Origin: Chionoecetes opilio
Taxonomy: Eukaryota; Arthropoda; Malacostraca; Decapoda; Majidae
NCBI GenBank assembly: GCA_016584305.1
Contig: JACEEZ010011076.1
Coordinates: forward strand, 523,501-587,500
DNA: 64,000 nt
Direction: 5' to 3'
Under the pieces are notes generated by a model that searched no databases, had not been told where the DNA came from, and saw only the letters and a program-made list of their open reading frames with translations. Below are positions 48,803-59,982 of the stretch, in pieces. The position numbers and the translations under genes are program-made. How positions within the stretch are numbered: position 1 is the first letter of the stretch; every line of letters begins with the position of its first letter.

Positions 48803-50354
48803 GGTCGTAATCGCTCTGCACTCCATATACCTTTACTCCTTTACATTAGTTTATAAATTATATACCCTACCTACCTCGCTTTGCATAAGGTCAAAACCAA
48901 GGCTAAGGGAGAAGCTCTAAGGCTCTCTTTCTCGGCTTTGGTCAAAACTAAAAGGAAGTAAAAAAACGAGAGGAAAAAAACCCAGAGTAACAGATCCATT
49001 AAAACCTTTAGAAATGTCACGTTGAAATCAAACATCACGGAATCACTCTACCTTTCGTTCCTGCACGCCGAGGAGGAGAGGCTGACTGGCCGGAAGAGCG
49101 CCCTGGCACTCGCTGATACCACCTCGTCGCTCCCTGCCAAGTGACTGCAGGTGGCGTGCGTCTTGCTACCGCTGGCTATATACTCGTGCGTCTTGCTACC
49201 GCTGGCTATATACTCGTCCACACACCAATATGCGTCGCGCATTAACCCACAGAAGGGCCAAGCTGCTCTTCTTTATAATCTTCTTGAACCCCTGCACAAA
49301 GTCTTTTTTCGATATCAATAATGTATTTTATACGTACATCCGATAGTCATTGATGTTGACACGTGCGCGGTGAAGCAGTGGAATGCCTCAGAATGTGTGC
49401 CCGTAAATATATAAACCTTTGATAACTTCAGAATATTATCTTGAAGTTGGTGCTGCAAGAGTTAAAGGAGAGTGCCACGCCCCTATTTCCCTCCTCGTTT
49501 ATTGGTTGGCTGGCTAAAAACACTATTTATCTCCTCCCCCAAATCCCACCCACTCACTAACCCCCCCCCCTCTCACCTATCCCCCCCAAATACCTACAAG
49601 ACAATATGGATCCGATATATTATGTACACCCACCTACCTAGGCTCTTATATACACACCATGCTATTCTAACTTATTTCTAGTCACCGTTATAATTGAAAC
49701 AAGTGAATGAATGAATATCGGAGTTTGGGGACTCAACGAGATGCCATAGAGACGAGGTATTGATGAATGAAGGATTTACACAGATCAATAATTCTCGCCC
49801 CCGAAATACTCTCAAGAAACAATTTCAATTAATGTTACACTCAACACTGAAATATCGCGTGTCATTACTGAAAGAGAAAGCATATGAAAGCCGTGTTTTT
49901 GTCGTCCAAGCACCGTCTGGATTACGAAGACCACTCCAATAACACTTGCTGAAATGTGTGTTATACTGCTTTGTGATATTGTTTGCAATGTTTTGGACTG
50001 ATTATTATTTCGGCCCCTACCAAGCTTGTTGTGTTTTTGTCGCAGAAACCAATCCGTTTTCAATTGCGAGAAAAAACGGTCTTCGTACCAAGACGATGCT
50101 TGGACGACAAAAACATGGCTAATTCTCAACAATTAAAATATTTGATATCTATACATTATCAATAGATACTCATGTTAGTTCATTATGTAACTGAAAAATA
50201 AACAAGCACTTAAAATCACCGAACGAAAAAAAAAAAAAAGTAGATTTAGATAGTAACTTAAATCACCCATTAAATTCACACACATGAAGAAAGGTATAAG
50301 TAAAGTAAAATAGATAGCATCAATTATTCTATTAATACACTTGTAGTTCTCTTC
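48803..50354. other. Intergenic with a 30-bp tandem duplication
   Basis: GTGCGTCTTGCTACCGCTGG plus CTATATACTC occurs twice in a row at 49157-49216. A C-rich stretch lies at 49558-49590. The inverted repeat AAGCATATGAAAGCCGTGTT... / GACGATGCTTGGACGACAAA at 49878-50115 suggests a small foldback (GTTTTTGTCGTCCAAGCA and complement). No gene supported. Confidence 0.5.
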
Positions 50355-50484
50355 GTGTGTGTGTGTGTGTGTGTGTCACGTGTGTGTGTGTGTGTGTGTG
50401 TGTGTGGTGCGTGTGTGTGTGTGTATGTGTGGATGTTTATGTGTGTGTGTCACGTGTGTGTGTGTGTGTGTGTGTGTATTATTA
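50355..50484. repeat. (GT)n with CACGTG interruptions
   Basis: Imperfect GT repeat of about 130 bases, broken by TCACGT at two places and GGATGTTTAT once. Confidence 0.93.
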
Positions 50485-51130
50485 TTAGTATCATAATCAA
50501 GGCTGGGGCTGCAACCGCGCAGTTTAAAGTTGGAGGAAGACGGAGAAGGATAAATAATATATGACGCCATCAAAAACAAAGTACGTTAATCGGCAAACAG
50601 GAGAGCCACTTCACGGGGCAAGATAACCAGCAGGGTGCGAGACTCTGATAACCCTGAAGCAGAACTGGATTTCACTGGATATATCTGGTTGGGTGCGCGA
50701 GACCAGCTGAGGGTTGGGAGGGGTGGACTGCAGGGCGAGGGGGAAGGCCCAACAGCAGCTCTGCTCGCGCAACACACGGTGACGCATTGCTACTGTTATG
50801 ATTATTATTTCATTATGGAGTACTCAGACTACGAGATAGCGTCCCAGCATTACAATATGATTGGCACATATCTAAACATGTTATTACGTCGCATCTTATT
50901 GAAGGCTTGATCTACAAAAAAATTATGTCCTATGTCTTATGAATTACCTCCAGAAGAATTCCTATGTAGATCAAGATTGAAGGTAACTATCATGGGCGTT
51001 ATTACTACGAGGTGTTAGTGCAGGACGGACCACAGCATCCACAAGGGAGGTACGTCCCCCCCCCCCCCTTTTTTTTTTTGCCTGACCACCACTCCCATGG
51101 CGCACAGTGGGGGGTCCCGCAGTGAGTGTT
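50485..51130. other. Unassigned, possible 5' part of a retroelement
   Basis: No domain recognised. A run of 14 C followed by 10 T at 51057-51080 resembles the end of an insertion. GCTGCAACCGCGCAGTTTAA and other GC-rich bits are not matched elsewhere in the window. Confidence 0.35.
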
Positions 51131-51760
51131 AATGACCTGTATTTACCTGGTTGTGTATTTACCTGAACTACACTCGTGTGGTCCCGTCTCCGTATCTGCA
51201 TTTATCCAATCTTTCTTTCAATTGGTGCACATTATGTGCCGATATCACCTCCTCGTTTAGTCCATTCCTAACTTCTACATTCTATGAGGGAAGCTGTACT
51301 TCTTTATGTTGTTCAGGCATCTCCCTTTTCCTAGTTGTTTTGTGTCCTCTTGTGTATCAACCTTCTTTTTGTTTCCGAGTTAATAGTCTCTCATTGTCTG
51401 TTTCTTCCATCTTTGTTATCAGCTTAAAATTTTTTATTAAGTCTCCTCTTTCTCTTCTCTGCTCGAGTGTTGGTAACTTTATTTCCTTCAACCTTTCCTC
51501 ATAAGAAAGTTCTTCTAGCTCTGGTACCATCTTTGTTGCCATTCTCTGTATCCTCTCTAACTTTTTCACATGCTTCTTTTTATATGGGGACCATACAATG
51601 GCAGCATATTCCATTTTTGGTCGGATCATTGTAGTAATTATCTTTCTCATCATATTTGTGTCCATGTAATGAAATGCCACTCCATATTCTTTAACATCCT
51701 GTATGTATCTCCAAATATTTTATTTATGTTTTTCTGGTTGTAGGTTATTCTGCATTATCA
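51131..51760 (-). pseudogene. C-terminal end of a non-LTR reverse transcriptase (CR1/L2-like)
   Basis: On the minus strand: MIRPKMEYAAIVWSPYKKKH, KLERIQRMATKMVPELEEL, YEERLKEIKLPTLEQRRERG, DLIKNFKLI. This is the conserved RPxLEYAxxVWSP...LExRRxRGDLI block after the RT domain. Further along, in another frame, LKERLDKCRYGD ends the ORF. The upstream RT core is missing (5' truncation) and frames are broken after KQKEG. Confidence 0.85.
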
Positions 51761-52005
51761 CTCCCTGTGGGCTGACTCCATGCAGACATGCCTTGCTCAG
51801 GTCAAACAAACATACAACAGGTAAATCATGCATCAACAGATGAAAAGATATGTTGTTGAGATGGTATCTCAACATTTGACCAATTGACCTTTAAAAATAG
51901 TTTTATTAAATATTAAATAGTAAATATTAATAATAAATACCTTTTAAAGCCTTACAATAGCCTGCAGACATCAGACAGCCCCTGCCCCACCCTATGCTGT
52001 GTTTG

Positions 52006-52320
52006 TGTTTTTTTTTTTTTTTTCTAAGAATTTCGTCAGTTATCGACGCAGCTGAGATGGATCTCCACTGTAACCAGACAGCTCTCTCTCTTCCTTGGAG
52101 GAGAGAGAGCTGTCAGCTAGTGCTTATAGTGTTGGCCGAAGCCAGCACCCCGGGAGGCGGGTCACAGACCCCCGGCTAACATCCGGTACCCATTCACTGC
52201 TGGGTGGACAGGGGCTCGGGTTTTAAGGAAACAGCCCAACTGTTTCCGCTCCGCCCGGGGATCGAACCCGGAACTTCTCGGTTGTGAACCGACCGTGCTA
52301 CCCCTACACTACGGAGTCCC
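52006..52320 (-). mobile_element. tRNA-Val-like SINE (family 2), full length
   Basis: Read on the minus strand it begins GGGACTCCGTAGTGTAGGGG. It has A-box (TAGTGTAGGGGTAGCACGG) and B-box (GGGTTCGATCC) sequences and a CAC anticodon-like loop, so the head resembles tRNA-Val. The body includes CCCCGGGTGCTGGC (complement) and an AGAGAGCTGTC inverted repeat. It ends in CGAAATTCTTAG plus a poly(A) tail. The acceptor stem is not fully paired, so it is not a working tRNA gene. A second copy is at 61839-62010. Confidence 0.88.
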
Positions 52321-52436
52321 TAGATGTGTGAATCAGGGTATAAAAACTTTAGTAAGTAATATAGACCCGTGCGCGGCGCACAATCATATTACACTGGAGA
52401 TCCATCATCCAGCAGCTCCCTCAACCGAACCCCACA

Positions 52437-53215
52437 TCTCAAGAACACAAAAAATGTGAACACAATGTGATAAAAAACCAGGGTGGCACAGATAAAAGTT
52501 GATTAATATTTTTTATTAAAAGATATAAGTGTATTGATGACAGAACAATAATTAATTCTTTAAATAAAGAAGGAAGACAAAGGGGAGAACCACGATCCAC
52601 AATATCAGGTAGCACTTTTTGTTGTTCATCCGAAGAACTTTCGACCATGATGGTGGGGAAACAAGAGCATCTCTCCTCTTTTTGGCATTAGTCTCGTGCG
52701 CTTTTCCTCGAAAAGGTTGCCGTTTTCCGAAAAAAGACTCCGAGTACTACACCGATGATGCAGGTGTGCAGAGGTATTTCGCAGCAAGCTGTTTCAGCAG
52801 CGGGAAGTTAAGTTCTCCTTCTGCCTGCAGTACTGCAGGGGACATTCGTCTCATCCCAGCAATGTAACCCCTGGAGGTAGAGCACGACTTTGCTGGCCGA
52901 CTCAGCTGCGACGTCTTTCTGGGCGCTATAGTCATTGAACATAAGAACATAAGAAAATAAGGAAGCTACAAGAGGCCGTGAGACCTACACGAGGTAGTTC
53001 GATTGGAGATTGGAGTATATCTTCTATATGTCTTCTCGTACGAGCCGGCAATCTCCTGAAAACAGGCCATGAAGTCATCCTCGTCCCCACCTCCGCAGGT
53101 ACACTGTCACTGGGATGACCAAGATGCTCAGCTTCATCCACGGTTTCCACATGCGCAGTATGTAGTGCTTCTGCCAATGGGGGGTCCGTGGTACCAGTAA
53201 CAGCAACCAAGGTTA
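52437..53215 (-). pseudogene. hAT transposase C-terminus (dimerisation region), broken
   Basis: On the minus strand: DEDDFMACFQEIAGSYEK, then FNDYSAQKDVAAESASKVVL, then LNFPLLKQLAAKYLCTPASS followed by a stop codon, and in a shifted frame NGNLFEEKRTRLMPKRGEML. The LxxLAxKYLxxPASSxxSExxFS...KRxRL order is the C-terminal dimerisation domain of hAT transposases. Breaks: a stop after PASSV, a frameshift in the FSENGN region, and insertion of a CR1-like tail (52937-53001). Confidence 0.82.
52937..53001 (-). mobile_element. CR1-like 3' tail inserted in the hAT remnant
   Basis: GAACATAAGAACATAAGAAA followed by ATAAGGAAGCTACAAGAGGC up to GAGGTAGTTC: the short 3' end with octamer tail, minus-strand orientation. 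Confidence 0.85.
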
Positions 53216-53669
53216 TTATACATCATTTTAAAGGTCTTGGACTAAGGATTTCATAAATGCATGATAACCCTCTGAGAAAGGTAGCCGTTAAGAGTTATGA
53301 AGCTTTTAGTTATGAAAAAAGAACTATCATTTCTATACATTTGATGCATAATATGTAATATAGCCGATCGCTCTCCTATTGAATTTCTGAACCTACTTGT
53401 TGAATTGTTAGCAATAAAGAAATCAGAAAGCAACCTTTTAGCTACGAAGTAGGTAGTATATTTGTGATAAGAAAGTAAAAATAAATAACAATCTATGAAT
53501 GTTCCAGTAACGGCAGTATCTAGTATATTAGTAATACATTTGCAATGTTACTATAAATAGAATCGATTCATGGATAAGATAAGGATACAGTTGTAGATAG
53601 CAACAGCCAATCAGAATACTTCTGTATTGTCTAAAGAAGAATTTAACCGTATTAAACTGCATTATGCAG
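53216..53669. other. Upstream of the nuclease-like pseudogene A
   Basis: AT-rich, no recognised exon. An N-terminal exon of the gene at 53670 would be expected here or further upstream, but none is identified. Confidence 0.4.
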
Positions 53670-55432
53670 TATACCTTGGGCATTGGCCAATGCTGATGGC
53701 ACACTGAAGAAGACCTGCAAAGCCGCCTTGAGGAAAGCATTGGAGAAAACGGCTTCAGTCACGAACATAGTCCCAGCTCCCACGGCATCCATCATTGATG
53801 GTATGATGATCATCAATAGACTTTCTGGCGATGAGAAAGCCTTCACTGAGATAGCGGAAGCGTCATTGAAAATGGTCCTCAAAGAAGGTGCTGGGTGCTT
53901 GTTCATACATTGTGTCTATGATGTGTACCAGGAGGTGTCCGTGAAGAATCCAGAGAGGATGGTGAGGGGAGATTGCCAAATCCAGTACGTCAACACAGCG
54001 GGTGGTCAGCAAGTTCAACAGTGGCGGAAGTTCCTGACATCGTCAGTGAATAAGACCGACTTGATCCACTTCATTGTGTCTGAGTGGCAGAAGGAGGAGT
54101 ACAGGCCGTGGCTCAAGGGCAGAACACTGTTTGTGACATCTGGTGAGGTTTATTACCGCCTCACAGATGAATCATCAGAGGAAATTGATGAGCTGAATTC
54201 CACACAAGAAGAGGCGGACACAAGGCTGATGCTACCTACATGCACAATTTGCATCAACCTCCAACAGGGCAGTGGTCATCAGCAGTGAAGAAACTGATGT
54301 GTATGTTCTTGCACTGCATTATCAGAACAAGATGAGATGTCCGCTGTACCAGAAGTTCACTGACCGAATCAAAGGTACATCGCGCATTGTTCCTACCCAC
54401 CTGATTGCTGATTCCCTTGGACCATCTGTCACCAACGCCCTTCCAGCAATGCATGCGATGACGGGATGCGATGCCACCAGTGCCTTTGCTGGAAAGAGTA
54501 AACTGTCAGCATTGGAGATGGTGAAGCGGAGTGCAAGGTACCAACAGCCATTCACCAAGATGGGACAGCAACCAGAACTTGACGAAGATGTCTTCAGTGA
54601 ACTTCAGGCCTTCACCTGCGCCTTGTATGGAGACAAGGACAACTGCAGCGATGTGAACTCCTTCAGGTAGGCCCTATATACTACCCTAGGTGACATTGTG
54701 GCAATTAGACGATGCGGTAGCATCGTCAAGCCAAAAACAAGAGCGCCAGCGACAAGTTGAGAGATGCTACCAGCTCTAGTCATTAATGCTAAAGCTAATA
54801 GGCCTACTTTTCACTAGAATTAAATATACTTCTCTTGTATATATTTACATTAATTTCTTGGCGACACCTTTTTATATCAATTTTATTATTGGCTGAATTA
54901 TGTTTTCTTGGCTTTCTTTTTGCGACGCAGTCGTTTTTGTTTTGATTAGTATATTTTCAATATATGGTATTGTATTTTACATTGCTTAATGTAAAGTGGC
55001 ATAACCTGTATAAAATTTGATAACTGCTATCATTACAGGTACAAGTTCTTCTTGGCAAAACGTGGCGAGGCTGAGTCATACCAGCTTCCTCCATGCGCCG
55101 ACACCCTACGGAAGCATGCCATGCGAGCCAACTTTGTCACCTACGTATGGAAGTCAGCACTTGTACAACGCCTACAAATACCTGCTCCACACGGCTATGG
55201 CTGGACTGTCAGTGAAACAGATATCAGCATCGACTGGATGGACGTCAAACCAGCCCCTGCGTCCGTCCTTGAACTGCTCTATTGCAAATGTCTCCGCTCC
55301 TGCAAACCAACAGACTGTCCATGTATCATGAATAGCATAAAGTGTACAACAATGTGCAAATTGAAAACGTGCACAAATCAGGTTGATGATGATGACAGTC
55401 AAGATGCAGTGATTAATACTGCAGATGATTGA
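53670..55432 (+). pseudogene. FEN1/XPG-like nuclease family member with CXC-like tail, copy A (one frameshift)
   Basis: Two exons, 53670-54666 and 55039-55432 (AG|GTAGGC donor, TTACAG acceptor, phases agree). Motifs in order: SIIDGMMIINRL (Asp codon 53797), IHCVYDVYQE (Asp 53920), STQEEADTRLML (Glu 54208, Glu 54211, Asp 54217), SSEETDVYVL (Glu 54290, Asp 54296), MHAMTGCDATSAFAGKSK (Asp 54470). They correspond to the FEN1/XPG/XRN order of I/VDASM, YVFDG, GEAEA, TEDMD and LGCDYxxSIxGIG. The C-terminus has a Cys-rich CKCLRSCKPTDCPC...CKLKTC block. The only visible lesion in the main exon is a tandem CTAC duplication (54232-54239) that shifts the frame inside motif III. The start is not defined; an upstream exon is likely. 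Motif matching is mine, by eye; a DDE-type enzyme is less likely but not excluded. Confidence 0.65.
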
Positions 55433-57306
55433 ACACTTTCATATATCCAACATGTTCTCTTAGTGCCGCACCCACTTTGATGCATGTATTCTTCTAAAAG
55501 TAAACTTTGATAATTTGTTAATGTATTCCTAGATCATCATATGATGTTATCATGATATAGGCTTACCTTGGGTAACATTTTCAGATCTGTTCCACTCCTA
55601 TTTACATTGGAAATGCTTTGTACATACTTTATGGGAAATAATAAAAATAGCGTTTTGCCAGTACAACATGTTTATACATTTGGGTGTCTCACAACTAACA
55701 GCTACACTGTACAGAAGGTTATCATACATCAAAATGATCCTTGGATCATACGCTTTCAGAAAATGTATAATAACCTTGGTTGCTCAAACTGGTACCAATG
55801 AGTCCAAATATGCTGAATGGCAGAAGGACTAATGATGGCTGTGGTACTCGAGCAGCTCATCAAAGAGCAAATTAAGTCTTCCCATATGCCTTGTCGTTCA
55901 GGAACTGTACTTTGAAGCGTGGCTCCAACACCGTTGGTAGAATATATGAACGAGACCTCATGATATTGATTCAGAAAGAGATTATTGAACGAGACCTCAT
56001 TGATATTATATGACTCATGATAAGACGAGAAGAACCTATTACGGAGTGCATATATCCGGCCATATAGCTTTCAAACTATCCGGCCTATCCGGTATCCGCC
56101 CGGATAGTAAATTTCACTATCCGGTACATCCCTAGTCAGTAGCCTAATTGCAATTTATGTTGCTTTCTAGTTACGTAACCTACTCGTCTTATCATATCTG
56201 GCTAAGTGTTTTGTCAGATTGGAGACAACTTTTTGTCATTACAGAAGCAATGCCACAATATCATTATTAACAGTTCCATTTCTCAACACTCACCACTCAA
56301 ATGCACTGCAACACCTCATTACGGAAATATAGCTATATTCAGGAACAAGGCATGAATATACGATCAGAAAAGCGATTGTTTTCACCACCACGGCGTTTAC
56401 TATCACTAAATACAAATGTAAAACAATTGACGTCATCCACACGCACAGCCAAGTAAAGGCGAAATGTGCAAAAAACAACAACTTCTGAGTCTACTTTCCA
56501 TTAATTTCATACCGTTGTTTTCATACCTGTAGATCACAAGCTTAACAGTAGTATTCATATTAGCTACTGACACTTCTGCCATATAATGAAATAACTGATC
56601 ATTCAATGGTAATGCAGAAGCGAGACATTCAAGGCCAAACTCACTCTACCTTCGATTGCGAGTGCATCGAAGGACACAGGGGGGCAAGCATAGGTCTCTA
56701 ATCACAGCCTTCAACGAGGTATATTGCTAATCGATATATTATGATACTCTACAAAACATGTTCCTCAACGATTCCCAGTCTTACTCGAACATTTAAATGA
56801 CTACGTTACAGACTGTTTTGTGCTACTAACACGACATGAACATTTTTACTGATAGCCGACCTACCTAATTACGAGCGAGCGCGAAGCGCTCGCGAGTCCT
56901 CACTGGATACGGGATTTTTCTCACAATCAAGCGGCCGACCCGACCCGACCCGATCCGACCCGACCGACCGTCACGCTTTTCAGGAACTTATATCTTTGGA
57001 ATCCCGCTTCCGATTGACAAGCGGTCTTCGCCATCTGATAGCCCCATTCAATCCCTATTTGACTTGACATGTTTTGTCTCCCGTGAGGGGTCAGCATGGC
57101 GCGTGCCGCGTAAGGGGTGTCAGACAACGTTATCTTGCTATAGCTTAGAAACGGCTATACCGACTAAGTTGAAATTTGGTGTGTGGCTTGAGACCACACA
57201 CCTAGCAATGTCACACAGGTCAAACTCCGGGTGACGCCGCACGTGCGCACGTGCGGCGGGTTTCTACAGGCTCGCTCGTCCTTCGCCGATTAAGGCGTCT
57301 TACTGG
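55433..57306. other. Intergenic with fragments of several elements
   Basis: At 56055-56135 ATCCGG repeats end in CGGTACATCCCTAG, resembling a hAT terminus of the TAGGGATGTACCG type. At 56641-56712 is a SINE family 1 fragment (CTCACTCTACCTTCGATTGC). At 56871-57284 a GC-rich block is bounded by ACGAGCGAGC and GCTCGCTCGT and contains CCGACCCGA repeats and a GCCGCACGTGCGCACGTGCG palindrome; it may be a further inverted-repeat element. No host gene seen. Confidence 0.5.
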
Positions 57307-57596
57307 TTATAGTGGGGTCTGTTGTGTAATTTCGTGAAGATTTCGTATAGATTTTCCAAAAAGTGATTTTTTGGATACTGCACCTTTTTAAGTAACAAAA
57401 AATATGTTTACATTTTTTCCTATCCCATCTTCATCATATGGCAACATATTTTCAAAATGGCTGCCATAATATGAACAAAAGACATTTATTCTCCAACATG
57501 TTTTGTTTAACGATTATTGAGACCCAAATAATGTTGTATGTGTGTACGTAATCCCATATATTACTTACTTATCTGCAAAATATACAATAATTTTAG

Positions 57597-59982
57597 TTGT
57601 GTTTTTGCAACAATTGGGTAGATTTTGAAAAACTACGTCCCTGTACTGATAAGGTAAAGCTCGTTCATGCATTGGAAAGCTTAGTGGACTCACAACAGAC
57701 GACAGACGCTGAGCTGCCACCGGTTGTAACTAATATGCACGACAACACGTGTATCATATTCGACGGGATGGCCATAGTCCAGGAGATGGCTGTCAACAAG
57801 GAAAGAATAAAAACTTGCAAAGATTTATCAGATGCTATCACACGAGCACTCAGTCGAGCAGTCAATTACAAATCTAAAGGATATGTCATTGCCTATGTCA
57901 TCTTTGATGACTACAGTGTTCAAACCTCTATGAAGAATGTAACACGAAAACGCCGTACTGGAGACAAATCGTCAGGCAGAGGCTTCAAAGTTGATAAAAC
58001 TACCCCAATTCGAGATTTCGCATCATTTCTAGCGAGTACTGCAACCAAGGATAGTTTAACATTATTTCTTGCTGACCAACTAGTCCGAGGTGTGAAATCA
58101 AATATTGTAACAGTTACAAGACAAGGCGTCCTGGATAACGTGCAAGCAACACAGAACATCGTCAGAATAACTAGTACTCATGAAGAGGCCGATACGAAGA
58201 TGATCCTGGACCTGTATGCAGCAGAGATTCGTAAGCTAGGGTATAAAGCTGACATCTACTCATCCGACACTGATGTACTAGTTTGTTGTTGTTGGGTTTT
58301 TTTTTGGTTTTTTACATCACAGGGAACTGGCCAAGGGCACAACAAAAATGGGTAACACAAAGCCCGCTTAGTTGCCAGTTCCTATAAAGAAGACAGTAAG
58401 AGAATAATATAAAAACAAAGGGGTAGGCCAATTTAGTTCGGGAGGTGTCTTGTTACTCTTCTTTTGAAAAGATTTAAGTCATAGGAAAGTGGAAAAATAG
58501 AAACAGGAAGAGAGTTCCAGAGTTTACCAGTGAAAGGGATGAAAGAGTGATTAACTCTTGCATTAGGAAGATGGACAATAGGGATGGGAATGAGTAGAAA
58601 GTCTTGTGCAGCGAGGCCGCGGGAGGGGGGAGGCATGCAGTTAGCAAGTTCAGAAGAGCAGTGAGCATGAAAATAACGGTAGAAGAGAGCAAGAGAAGCA
58701 ACATTGCGGCGGTGATTTAAAGATTGAAGACAGTCAGTCAGAGGAGAGGAGTTGATGAGACGAAAAGCTTTTGACTCAACCCTGTTTAGGAGAGCTGTAT
58801 GAGTGGATCCTCCCCAAACATGTGAGACATACTCCATACATGGGCGGATAAGGCCCCTGTAGAGAGCAAGCAATTGGGAGGGAGAAAAAAAAGGACGCAG
58901 ACGCCACAGCACACCTAACTTCTTAGAAGCTGTTTTAGCAAGAGATGAGATGTGAGATTTCCAGTTCAGATTTTTAGTAAAGGATAGTCCTAGAATGTTC
59001 ATTGTAGAAGAAGGAGACAGTTGAGTGTCATTAAAGAAGAGGGGATAGTTATCTGGTAGGTTTTGTCGAGTAGATAGGTGAAGAAATTGGGTTTTTGAGG
59101 CATTGAACAAAACAAGGTTTGCTTTGCCCCAATCAGAAATAATAGAAAGATCAGAAGTTAGGCGCTCGGTGGCAGTTATTGCAATGACCATGTTATCTCA
59201 TCCTGGGCCTGAGGTCGTTCTGATCATGGGTACTGGAGAAAACAGACGACGCATTGAACTTCATAGATTGTTTGACCGAATACATAAAATCACATAAAAA
59301 TTTGACTTTCACATAAAATATCAGGTCTGTGTGGGATGCATGCACTAACCGGGTGTGATACGACTGGTCGAATACATGGGAAGGGAAAGCTGACTTGTTT
59401 CAATGTCTACATGAGTTCCAGCAATGATGTTATTCACGGCTTGGCAGCTCTCGGTATCGGAGATGCACTCACTGATAATGTCCTTCGAGCGTGCACAAAA
59501 TATATTTGTAGCCTGTTCGGCACAAAACAAATTAACCATGACAATGCTGAAGATCTGCGCTGGTACATGTTCCGTCAGTTAAAAGCTCACCAGGGAGTGG
59601 AACGCTTACCCCCGACACAAGGGGCCATCCTTCAACTCGTGTTAAGAGCACATTTGCAATGCAGTATCTGGAAGCATCACTTGAGACGCACCCAATCCTT
59701 CTCGACCCACTCACTCTTGGATGGACAGCATCGAATGGAGGATTTGCACCAATTCTGTCCACAAATCCACCTGTTCCAGATGTCCTCATTCAGCTCATTA
59801 AATGTGGATGCAACACTAGCAAATGTGGAGCTCGATGTACATGCAAGAAGAACAATATAGTGTGTACCGAATTATGCAAATGTGAGGCAGATTCTGACAG
59901 ATGTGACAATATTGACTCTTCGGCCATATGTGACGATGACGAGGAGGTTGACTCCATCGATAATGACATGTTTAATTATTAA
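57597..59982 (+). pseudogene. FEN1/XPG-like nuclease family member with CXC-like tail, copy B
   Basis: Motifs in order: TCIIFDGMAIVQEM (Asp 57762), AYVIFDDYSVQTSM followed by TRKRRT (Asp 57906, 57909), STHEEADTKMIL (Glu 58182, 58185, Asp 58191), SSDTDVLV (Asp 58266, 58272), MHALTGCDTTGRIHGKGK (Asp 59357), then CGCNTSKCGARCTCKKNN...CTELCKC (59798-59885) near the C-terminus. The order and spacing of acids match FEN1-type nucleases, including a basic stretch after FDD as in FEN1's FDGKPP...KR. Breaks: a retrotransposon inserted at 58284-59192 just after the DxD motif; a stop at 59294 and lost sequence before GCD; a frameshift near 59670 ahead of the Cys-rich tail. The tail ends in a highly acidic stretch (DDDEEVDSIDNDM). 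Function inferred, not shown. Confidence 0.65.
58284..59192 (-). mobile_element. Jockey-like non-LTR retrotransposon, 5'-truncated
   Basis: A 252-residue minus-strand frame (58433-59191) covers the end of the RT domain and the C-terminal region: ISDWGKANLVLFNASKTQFL, LGLSFTKNLNWKSHISSLAK, LGVLWRLRPFFSPSQLLALY, LIRPCMEYVSHVWGG, LNHRRNVASLALFYRYFHAH, WNSLPVSIFPLS. It ends ...RHLPN and stop. A 3' UTR of about 140 bases and a short (AAC)n tail follow (CCAACAACAACAAAC on the minus strand). The 5' end is cut exactly at the junction with the host ORF. The frame is intact, so insertion is young relative to the other retro-remnants here. Confidence 0.88.

Noticed and set aside
52248..52320. A tRNA-Val(CAC) gene on the minus strand
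   Set aside because: The first acceptor-stem pairs do not form, and the sequence continues into a SINE body with a poly(A) tail; a second copy of that body occurs at 61839-62010.
57597..59982. Reading the acidic residues of the TIR-bound ORF as a DDE transposase
   Set aside because: The order DxxM, FDD, EEAD, DxD, GCD with a following GxGK turn matches FEN1/XPG better, and no RNase H-like spacing of D, D and E is evident. It remains the main alternative.
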